The translations under genes and the position numbers were made by a program. A model generated the notes under the pieces. The model worked only from the letters and a program-made list of their open reading frames with translations. It had not been told where the DNA came from and searched no databases. Of a stretch of DNA of 7,519 nt, positions 1-5,705 are shown piece by piece. This stretch comes from Candidatus Blautia intestinipullorum. Its GTDB lineage: Bacteria; Bacillota; Clostridia; Lachnospirales; Lachnospiraceae. Position 1 is the first letter of the stretch. Each line of letters begins with the position of its first letter. The stretch spans positions 1 to 7,519 of the forward strand of contig DWVA01000103.1 of NCBI GenBank assembly GCA_019120475.1, read 5' to 3'.

Positions 1-33
1 GTTTCTGAAAATATAATCATCAACTCAAAAGAC

Positions 34-68
34 AGGAGGCGGTCTGAGAGCAGGCTGCTTCCTTTTTT
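34..68 (+). terminator. Intrinsic terminator of the upstream transcription unit
   Basis: The arms 34-46 and 51-63 can form a 13-bp stem (three G-T wobbles, the rest Watson-Crick) around a 4-base AGAG loop. The 3' arm runs straight into a T tract ending at 68. This is the standard rho-independent layout for plus-strand transcription. No long A tract precedes the 5' arm, so it is unlikely to work in the other direction. It probably ends the gene lying to the left of the window and insulates the dgt-dnaG-rpoD operon from it. Pairing was worked out by hand; no folding energy was computed. Confidence 0.85.
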
Positions 69-111
69 GTACCCTAAAAGAGAAAAATTATTAAGTATTT
101 TTTTGAAAAAA

Positions 112-140
112 AGAGGAATTTGCTACTTTGTGTAGAATAT
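112..140 (+). promoter_or_regulatory. Probable operon promoter, sigma-H-like
   Basis: The element AGAGGAATT (112-120), an 11-base spacer and GTAGAATAT (132-140) fit the sigma-H pattern known from Bacillus subtilis (RnAGGAwWW, 11-12 bases, RnnGAATww, as I recall it) at every defined position. A vegetative reading is weaker. TATAAT occurs at 138-143 and TAGAAT at 133-138, but no TTGACA-like box lies 16-18 bases before either; the nearest, TTGAAA at 103-108, is 24-29 bases away. Transcription would start near 145-148, giving a leader of about 35 bases before dgt. A T7-G-A7 tract (98-112) lies just upstream and may help bend DNA or act as an UP-like element. Sigma-H use is an inference. Confidence 0.55.
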
Positions 141-169
141 AATTTATAAGAGGTATTTTTTCAGTCGGT

Positions 170-176
170 GGAGGAG
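170..176 (+). promoter_or_regulatory. Ribosome binding site that sets the dgt start
   Basis: GGAGGAG lies 6 bases before the ATG at 183. The frame is open back to a GTG at 168, but that start would put this Shine-Dalgarno sequence inside the coding region and leave no good site upstream. The ATG at 183 is therefore preferred. Confidence 0.8.
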
Positions 177-182
177 TTGCCT

Positions 183-1190
183 ATGAATATAAGAGAAAAC
201 ATGGAACAGAGAGAGCTTGAGCTTCTGAGTCCCTATGCTTCCCACAGCCTCCATTCCAGAGGCAGGGAGCGGCCGGAAGAGGAATGCGACGTCCGGACCG
301 TATATCAGCGGGACAGGGACAGGATCCTGCACTGCAAGGCGTTTCGCCGTTTGAAGGACAAAACCCAGGTGTTCCTGGCGCCTCAGGGGGATCATTACCG
401 GAACCGGCTGACACATACACTGGAAGTTTCTCAGATCGCCCGGACTATCGCCAAGGCGCTCCGTCTGAACGAGGATCTGGTGGAAGCCATTGCTCTGGGA
501 CACGATCTGGGACATACGCCCTTTGGACATGCAGGAGAACATGCCCTGAACCAGATCCATCCGGGAGGCTTTGCTCATTACCGGCAGAGCATCCGGGTGG
601 TTCAGGTACTGGAAAAGGACGGAGAGGGGCTGAATCTGACCTGGGAGGTCAGGGACGGGATACTGAACCATCGGACAAGCGGAAATCCCGCTACCCTGGA
701 AGGACAGGTGGTTCGTTTTTCCGACAAGATCGCCTACCTTCATCATGACATGGACGACGCCCAGAGAGCAGGCATCATTACAGAAGACAACATTCCTGTC
801 ACGCTGCGGATGCTTCTGGGCTATACCACAAGAGAGAGACTGAATACCTTTGTCCATGATATTATTGAGAACAGTCTGGGAAGGGACAGTATACAGATGT
901 CTCCTGAGATCCAGGAGGGCCTTACGGAGCTCCGGGCTTTGATGTTCCAGAACGTATATACCAATTACGAGGCAAAACGGGAGGAAACCAAGGCCATCAA
1001 CATGCTGAAGCAGCTTTATCGGTACTATACGGAGCATCCGGAGGCTATGTCCAGAGAGTACAGGGACCTTCTGCAGAGAGGAGAGTCCAGGGAGCAGACG
1101 GTCTGCGACTATATTTCCGGTATGACAGATCAGTACTCCATGGCGAAATTCAGGGAATTATATATACCCCAGTCATGGGAGGTATATTGA
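183..1190 (+). CDS. dgt: Deoxyguanosinetriphosphate triphosphohydrolase-like HD protein (dNTPase)
   Basis: Cytosolic HD-superfamily dNTPase, expected to split dGTP or other dNTPs into deoxynucleoside and triphosphate and so trim DNA precursor pools. The 335-residue product carries the metal-binding HD set in order: H78 (in RLTHTLEV), H107-D108 (ALGHDLGHTPFGH) and D181 (FSDKIAYL). An N-terminal segment DRDRILHCKAFRRLKDKTQV, typical of bacterial dGTPases, covers 44-63. The C-terminal HD-associated region ends with GMTDQYSMAKF (313-323), also typical. Length fits the shorter clostridial/Bacillus class rather than the ~500-residue E. coli Dgt. The ATG at 183 is chosen over a GTG at 168 because of the ribosome site at 170-176. 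It is the first gene of the operon; dnaG follows after 20 bases. Family assignment is firm; true substrate preference (dGTP or all dNTPs) cannot be read from sequence. Confidence 0.93.
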   Translation: MNIRENMEQRELELLSPYASHSLHSRGRERPEEECDVRTVYQRDRDRILHCKAFRRLKDKTQVFLAPQGDHYRNRLTHTLEVSQIARTIAKALRLNEDLVEAIALGHDLGHTPFGHAGEHALNQIHPGGFAHYRQSIRVVQVLEKDGEGLNLTWEVRDGILNHRTSGNPATLEGQVVRFSDKIAYLHHDMDDAQRAGIITEDNIPVTLRMLLGYTTRERLNTFVHDIIENSLGRDSIQMSPEIQEGLTELRALMFQNVYTNYEAKREETKAINMLKQLYRYYTEHPEAMSREYRDLLQRGESREQTVCDYISGMTDQYSMAKFRELYIPQSWEVY

Positions 1191-1197
1191 AAGAAAG

Positions 1198-1203
1198 AGG
1201 AGG
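1198..1203 (+). promoter_or_regulatory. Ribosome binding site that sets the dnaG start
   Basis: AGGAGG lies 7 bases before the ATG at 1211, within the purine-rich run 1197-1207. The dnaG frame is open back to an ATG at 1175 inside dgt, but that start has no comparable site. It would also add 12 residues ahead of the family-typical N terminus MRYSDDIIEEV. Confidence 0.85.
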
Positions 1204-1210
1204 AAGGATA

Positions 1211-3007
1211 ATGCGGTATTCGGACGATATCATTGAAGAAGTAAGAAGCAAAAATGATATTGTAGACGTAGTATCCCAATATGTAAAGCTGACAAGGAGG
1301 GGAAGTTCCTATTTCGGGCTCTGCCCCTTTCACAATGAGAAAACGCCGTCTTTTTCTGTGACGCCCGGAAAGCAGATGTATTACTGCTTCGGCTGCGGAG
1401 CAGGAGGAAACGTCTTTAATTTTATTATGGAATATGAGAACTTCACTTTTGGAGAAGCTCTGAAATATCTTGCGGACAGAGCGGGGGTAGAGCTTCCGAA
1501 GATCGAATATTCCAAAGAAGTAAGAGAAAAAGCAAAAGAAAAGTCCGAGCTTCTTGAGATCAATAAGCAGGCGGCGCAGTATTACTATTACCAGCTCAGA
1601 ACAGAAAAGGGGGCAGCGGGATATCAGTATCTTTCCGGCAGAGGACTGACGGAGGAGACTATGCGCAGCTTCGGACTTGGATATTCGGATAAATTCAGCG
1701 ACGGTCTGTACCGGTATCTGAAATCAAAAGGGTATAAAGACGACAGGCTGAGGGAATCCGGCCTTTTCAATGTGGACGAGCGCCATGGCATGTACGATAA
1801 ATTCTGGAACCGGGTGATTTTTCCTATTATGGATGTGAACAACCGGGTGATCGGTTTCGGGGGAAGAGTGATGGGAGACGGAAAGCCCAAGTATCTGAAC
1901 TCTCCGGAAACAAAGATCTTTGACAAAAGCAGGAACCTCTACGGGCTGAATGTGGCGAGGAAAACAAGAAAAAATTATATCATCCTCTGCGAGGGATATA
2001 TGGATGTGATTTCCATGCACCAGGCAGGCTTTACCAACGCGGTGGCTTCCCTGGGAACAGCGCTTACTTCCGGCCACGCCAGTCTTTTGAAGCGTTATAC
2101 CCAGGAAGTGCTTCTTCTTTATGACAGCGATGAGGCGGGAGTGAGAGCGGCCTTAAGAGGCATTCCCATACTGAGGGAGGCGGGAGTCAATTCCCGGGTA
2201 GTGGATCTGAAACCTTATAAGGATCCGGACGAGTTCATTAAAAATATGGGGGCGGAAGCTTTTGAAGACCGCCTGAACCGGGCTTCGGACAGTTTTATGT
2301 TCCGGGTCCGCGTGGCGGAAGGAGAATTTCCCATGGAGGAGCCTCAGGGACAGAACCGGTTTTTTGAGCGGTGCGCGGAAATGCTTCTGGAGCTGAAGGA
2401 CGAGCTGGAGAGGAATCTGTATATTGACGCTATCGTAAAAAATTATGGAGGACGATACGGCGTCAGCACTGAGGATCTCAGAAAGCGAGTGAATACGCTG
2501 GCTCTGAAGGGAACTCCGGCGGAACACAGGATTCAGCCGAAAACAGGTTCCCAGGAAAAGAAAAAGAAAGACACAGCCTCCGCCCAGGCCCAGAAGCTGA
2601 TGCTGACCTGGCTGGTAAGCTATCCGAAGGTTTTTGACAAGGCCGCGCAGTATCTTTCTCCGGAGGACTTTACGGTGCCTTTGTACCGGGAAGTGGCGGA
2701 GATGCTTTTTGAGCAGAAAAAAGAGGAAAATGTAAATCCGGCCCGTCTTCTGAACAGCTTTCCGGACAGTGAGGAACAGAGAGAAGTGGCGTCTTTGTTT
2801 AACGCCACGATCCATCTGGAAACGCCCAGGGAGCAGGAACAGGCATTTGCAGATACTCTTCTGAGGATAAAAAAGGAAAGCCTGGTGGAAAAAAACAGGC
2901 ATTGGGATCCCGCGGATCTTCAGGGTCTTCAGGATCTTGTAAAAGCGAAAAAAGAATTGGAGGAACTTGGCCGGAAGCGCCGGGAACTGCATATTTCTTT
3001 TGAATAA
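1211..3007 (+). CDS. dnaG: DNA primase DnaG
   Basis: Makes the short RNA primers for leading-strand start and each Okazaki fragment, working with the replicative helicase at the fork. The 598-residue product has the usual three parts. A CHC2 zinc domain (about 1-100) has ligands C38, H41, C59 and C62. The catalytic core includes the KYLNSPET motif (227-234) and a TOPRIM fold (about 255-340) with E261 in the EGYMD box and the acidic pair D305/D307 in LYDSDEAG, which bind catalytic metal. A helicase-binding C-terminal domain spans about 455-598 after a lysine-rich linker (449-453). Length matches other Firmicute primases and all key residues are present. It lies 20 bases after dgt and 39 bases before rpoD, with no terminator on either side, so it should be co-transcribed with both. 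This is the core of the macromolecular synthesis operon. Confidence 0.98.
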   Translation: MRYSDDIIEEVRSKNDIVDVVSQYVKLTRRGSSYFGLCPFHNEKTPSFSVTPGKQMYYCFGCGAGGNVFNFIMEYENFTFGEALKYLADRAGVELPKIEYSKEVREKAKEKSELLEINKQAAQYYYYQLRTEKGAAGYQYLSGRGLTEETMRSFGLGYSDKFSDGLYRYLKSKGYKDDRLRESGLFNVDERHGMYDKFWNRVIFPIMDVNNRVIGFGGRVMGDGKPKYLNSPETKIFDKSRNLYGLNVARKTRKNYIILCEGYMDVISMHQAGFTNAVASLGTALTSGHASLLKRYTQEVLLLYDSDEAGVRAALRGIPILREAGVNSRVVDLKPYKDPDEFIKNMGAEAFEDRLNRASDSFMFRVRVAEGEFPMEEPQGQNRFFERCAEMLLELKDELERNLYIDAIVKNYGGRYGVSTEDLRKRVNTLALKGTPAEHRIQPKTGSQEKKKKDTASAQAQKLMLTWLVSYPKVFDKAAQYLSPEDFTVPLYREVAEMLFEQKKEENVNPARLLNSFPDSEEQREVASLFNATIHLETPREQEQAFADTLLRIKKESLVEKNRHWDPADLQGLQDLVKAKKELEELGRKRRELHISFE

Positions 3008-3029
3008 GGATAAAATATAAACACTATAT

Positions 3030-3036
3030 GGAGGGA
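3030..3036 (+). promoter_or_regulatory. Ribosome binding site of rpoD with a long spacer
   Basis: GGAGGGA is the only good Shine-Dalgarno sequence in the dnaG-rpoD gap. It ends 10 bases before the ATG at 3047, longer than the 6-7 bases seen at dgt, dnaG and trmK. Two more in-frame ATGs follow at 3053 and 3059 and would be spaced still worse, so 3047 is kept. The site overlaps an out-of-frame ATG at 3028. Confidence 0.7.
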
Positions 3037-3046
3037 CTAAGCACCT

Positions 3047-4171
3047 ATGGAAATGAATATGGGTAAATTCAGTGAAAAACTGGTAGAGCTTCTGGAGCTG
3101 GCCAAAAAGAAAAAGAATGTGCTGGAATACCAGGAGATTAACGACTTTTTTAAGGATCAGCCGCTGGAAGTGGACCAGATGGAGAAGGTGTTTGACTTTC
3201 TGGAGGCCAGCGGAGTAGATGTTCTGCGCATCACAGGCAACGATGAGGAAATGATGCTGGACGATGATCTGGATATGGACAAGCTGGATGATGAAGAAGA
3301 TGTGGAGCTGGACAAGATCGATCTTTCCGTTCCAGAGGGGGTCAGTATTGAAGACCCTGTCCGTATGTATCTGAAAGAAATCGGAAAGGTCAGCCTTCTG
3401 ACCGCCGATGAGGAAATCGAGCTTGCGAAGAGGATGGAACAGGGCGATGAGGCGGCAAAGAAGCGTCTTGCGGAAGCAAATCTCCGTCTTGTAGTCAGCA
3501 TTGCGAAACGTTATGTGGGCCGTGGAATGCTGTTCCTGGACCTGATCCAGGAGGGAAATCTGGGGCTTATCAAGGCAGTGGAAAAATTTGATTACCGCAA
3601 GGGATATAAATTCAGCACCTATGCTACCTGGTGGATCCGTCAGGCGATCACCAGAGCTATTGCGGATCAGGCCAGAACCATCCGTATTCCGGTGCATATG
3701 GTGGAAACCATCAACAAACTGATCCGTGTATCACGTCAGCTCCTTCAGGAACTCGGACGGGAACCTACCCCGGAGGAGATTGCGGAGGAAATGGATATGT
3801 CGGTGGACCGTGTCCGTGAGATCCTTAAGATTTCCCAGGAACCGGTTTCTCTGGAAACTCCTATCGGTGAAGAGGAGGACAGCCATCTGGGAGATTTTAT
3901 TCAGGACGACAATGTTCCGGTGCCTGCCGACGCGGCTGCCTTTACTCTTCTGAAGGAACAGCTTATAGAGGTGCTGGGAACTCTTACAGAGAGAGAGCAG
4001 AAGGTGCTGCGGCTCCGTTTCGGCCTTGACGACGGACGCGCCCGTACACTGGAAGAAGTAGGAAAAGAATTTAATGTCACCAGAGAGAGGATCCGCCAGA
4101 TAGAAGCCAAGGCTCTCCGCAAGCTGCGTCATCCCAGCAGGAGCCGCAAGCTGAAGGATTATCTTGATTAA
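3047..4171 (+). CDS. rpoD: Primary (housekeeping) RNA polymerase sigma factor RpoD/SigA
   Basis: Group 1 sigma-70 factor that directs core RNA polymerase to most vegetative promoters. The 374-residue protein contains: an N-terminal region 1.1 (about 1-60) followed by a very acidic stretch (16 Asp/Glu in 66-92); region 1.2 (about 101-133); regions 2.1-2.4 (about 140-212), including the core-binding segment DLIQEGNLGLIKAVEKFDYR and YATWWIRQAITRAI with the -10-reading Q199 and T202; region 3 (HMVETINKLIR, 217-227); the sigma finger (about 265-287); and region 4 with the -35-reading helix TRERIRQIE (345-353; R346, E347, R350, Q351). There is no large insert between regions 1.2 and 2.1, as usual for Firmicutes. 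It follows dnaG by 39 bases. Its stop codon is part of the trmK ribosome site, so the message clearly continues. Confidence 0.98.
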   Translation: MEMNMGKFSEKLVELLELAKKKKNVLEYQEINDFFKDQPLEVDQMEKVFDFLEASGVDVLRITGNDEEMMLDDDLDMDKLDDEEDVELDKIDLSVPEGVSIEDPVRMYLKEIGKVSLLTADEEIELAKRMEQGDEAAKKRLAEANLRLVVSIAKRYVGRGMLFLDLIQEGNLGLIKAVEKFDYRKGYKFSTYATWWIRQAITRAIADQARTIRIPVHMVETINKLIRVSRQLLQELGREPTPEEIAEEMDMSVDRVREILKISQEPVSLETPIGEEEDSHLGDFIQDDNVPVPADAAAFTLLKEQLIEVLGTLTEREQKVLRLRFGLDDGRARTLEEVGKEFNVTRERIRQIEAKALRKLRHPSRSRKLKDYLD

Positions 4172-4182
4172 GGAGCGGCAGG

Positions 4183-4905
4183 ATGCAGTTATCTTTAAGA
4201 CTGTCCGCCATTGCGGATATGGTGACGGAAGGAAACCGGCTGGTAGATGTGGGCTGTGATCATGGATATCTGCCGGTGTACCTGGTACTGAATAAAAAAA
4301 TACCAAAAGCCATAGCTGCAGATATCGGGGAGGGACCGTTATCCAGAGCAAGAGAACATATCTGCCGGTATGGGCTTGAAGCGTACATAGAAACAAGGCT
4401 CTGCGACGGCCTGAAAGGAATCGGGCCGGAGGAAGGAGACACGCTTGTCCTTGCAGGCATGGGCGGTCCTTTGATGGAGCGTATCCTAAGCGAGGGCAGA
4501 AACGCGCTGGAAGGTTTTAAGGAGCTGATATTGGAACCGCAGTCGGATGTGCCCCATCTGCGGCAGTTCCTTTTTGAAAACGGTTTTGTCATTGTCCAGG
4601 AGGATTTTATAAAAGAGGATGGAAAATTTTATCCGGTTATGAAGGCGGTTCCGGCCTCCGGACAGGATGACGGGAAGAAGGCTCCCTGGACCCTGGAGGA
4701 GCTTCTTTTTGGAAAATATCTGCTGGGGGACCGCCATCCCGTTCTGAAAGAATATCTTGCCCGGGAGCTCAGGATCCGGGAAACGATTCTGGCCCGTCTT
4801 GCGCGAGAGGAGAATTTAAGCGGGGAGGCCATAAGGCGCAAAAAAGAAGTAGAGGAGGAAAAACGGCAGATTCTTGCCGCGCTGGAACAATATGAAAGTA
4901 AATGA
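4183..4905 (+). CDS. trmK: tRNA (adenine(22)-N(1))-methyltransferase TrmK
   Basis: S-adenosylmethionine-dependent enzyme that methylates N1 of A22 in the D-arm/loop region of certain tRNAs, as known for B. subtilis TrmK (YqfN). The 240-residue product has a Rossmann-like methyltransferase fold (about 1-160) with SAM motif I VDVGCDHGYLP (21-31), the acidic residue D47 in AADIG after strand 2, and the family signatures LAGMGG (90-95) and LEPQSD (117-122). The charged C-terminal part (about 185-236) looks like a helical coiled coil, also typical of the family. Translation starts 11 bases after rpoD; the ribosome site AAGGAG (4170-4175) shares bases with the rpoD stop codon, which suggests coupled translation. 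Its 3' end overlaps the next gene by 14 bases. The sigA-trmK-nif3 neighbourhood is also known in Bacillus, which supports the call. Confidence 0.94.
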   Translation: MQLSLRLSAIADMVTEGNRLVDVGCDHGYLPVYLVLNKKIPKAIAADIGEGPLSRAREHICRYGLEAYIETRLCDGLKGIGPEEGDTLVLAGMGGPLMERILSEGRNALEGFKELILEPQSDVPHLRQFLFENGFVIVQEDFIKEDGKFYPVMKAVPASGQDDGKKAPWTLEELLFGKYLLGDRHPVLKEYLARELRIRETILARLAREENLSGEAIRRKKEVEEEKRQILAALEQYESK

Positions 4906-5677
4906 ACTGACTGGCTGGCTTGACGGAAAGTATCCCTGCCGGATGGCAGAGGATTGGGACAATGTAGGTCTTCTTGTGGGAGACGATGAGGCGGAAGTGA
5001 AACATGTGTTTCTTGCTCTCGATCTTACGGAACAGACGTTGAAGGAAGCCGCAGAAGCGGGAGCGGATATGATAGTGACTCATCATCCCATGATCTTTCA
5101 TGGAATGAAAAGGATCAATAACCATGATTTTACAGGACGGAAAATCTTGTCTCTGATCCGGCTCGGAATCCAGTATTATGCCATGCACACCAATTACGAT
5201 ATCCTGGGCATGGCGGAACTCAGCGCAGATTACCTGAAACTGAGAGAACGGCAGGTGCTTACGGTGACAGAGGAAACGGAGCATGGAGCAGAAGGACTGG
5301 GAAGGATAGGGCTCCTTCCGCGCAGAATGACGCTTCGGGAGTGCGGAGAATTTGTAAAGGAAGCTTTTTCCCTTCCAGACGTAAGGGTTTACGGTGATCC
5401 GGAGCTGATCGTAGAGAAAGCTGCCGTCTGTACCGGCAGCGGCAAGAGCCTGATTTCCGACGTCCTGGAGAAGAAGGCCCAGGTCTATATCACCGGAGAC
5501 ATCGACTACCATACAGGGATCGATGCAGTGGCTCAGGGACTGGCAGTGATCGACGCGGGTCATTACGGAACGGAATATATTTTTATGGACGCCATGAAAA
5601 AAACTCTGGAGAAGCAGTTCCCGGACCTGAAGATATCATGCGCCCGGGTGAAGGCTCCATATACTGTATTGTGCTGA
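4892..5677 (+). CDS. Nif3-like dinuclear metal centre protein (NIF3/YqfO/YbgI family)
   Basis: Member of the widespread Nif3 family, often labelled 'GTP cyclohydrolase I type 2'. The family forms toroidal hexamers with a two-metal site, but its cellular role is unsettled and I do not assign a reaction. The 261-residue product has the N-terminal signature EDWDNVGLLVGD (20-31) and the metal ligands expected from E. coli YbgI: H64-H65 (VTHHP), D103 (HTNYD), and H224 and E228 (DAGHYGTE). It is the short form, lacking the ~110-residue middle insert of B. subtilis YqfO (~370 residues). The ATG at 4892 is chosen because it begins the family-typical MKVNEL; the frame is open to a TTG at 4874. It overlaps trmK by 14 bases and has no good Shine-Dalgarno sequence near its ATG, so it probably depends on ribosomes finishing trmK. 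Confidence 0.93.
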   Translation: MKVNELTGWLDGKYPCRMAEDWDNVGLLVGDDEAEVKHVFLALDLTEQTLKEAAEAGADMIVTHHPMIFHGMKRINNHDFTGRKILSLIRLGIQYYAMHTNYDILGMAELSADYLKLRERQVLTVTEETEHGAEGLGRIGLLPRRMTLRECGEFVKEAFSLPDVRVYGDPELIVEKAAVCTGSGKSLISDVLEKKAQVYITGDIDYHTGIDAVAQGLAVIDAGHYGTEYIFMDAMKKTLEKQFPDLKISCARVKAPYTVLC

Positions 5678-5687
5678 GAACAGGAAC

Positions 5688-5704
5688 AGGAGGTTTCAGA
5701 GGAG
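5688..5704 (+). promoter_or_regulatory. Ribosome binding region of the nucleoside kinase gene
   Basis: AGGAGG at 5688-5693 is 12 bases before the ATG at 5706, longer than usual. A second purine run, AGAGGAG (5698-5704), sits only one base before the ATG, too close to serve on its own. No other in-frame start fits better, because the TGS fold begins within the first ten residues. Confidence 0.6.
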
Positions 5705-5705
5705 T

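Noticed and set aside
1..135. Frame open from the window edge to a TAG at 133-135, perhaps the end of an upstream gene
   Set aside because: It reads straight through the strong terminator at 34-68 and into AT-rich spacer, so it is not credible coding. The true end of the upstream gene cannot be placed from this window.
168..182. GTG start for dgt at 168
   Set aside because: It would place the GGAGGAG ribosome site inside the gene and lacks its own site upstream; ATG at 183 is properly spaced.
144..1037. 297-codon minus-strand open frame opposite dgt
   Set aside because: It overlaps the operon leader and the HD-domain gene, shows no domain and is best explained as an antisense shadow.
3000..3030. 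Possible separate promoter before rpoD (TTGAAT at 3000-3005, TATATG at 3025-3030, also TAAAAT at 3011-3016 and TATAAA at 3016-3021)
   Set aside because: Spacings are poor (19 bases for the first pair) and the implied start would remove or crowd the rpoD ribosome site. The other -10-like boxes have no matching -35. AAGGATAA here resembles half a sigma-H site but lacks a GAAT element at the right distance.
2153..3697. 514-codon minus-strand open frame spanning the dnaG 3' end and rpoD 5' half
   Set aside because: It crosses the junction of two certain genes, has no family motif or ribosome site that I can see, and its composition is that of an antisense shadow.
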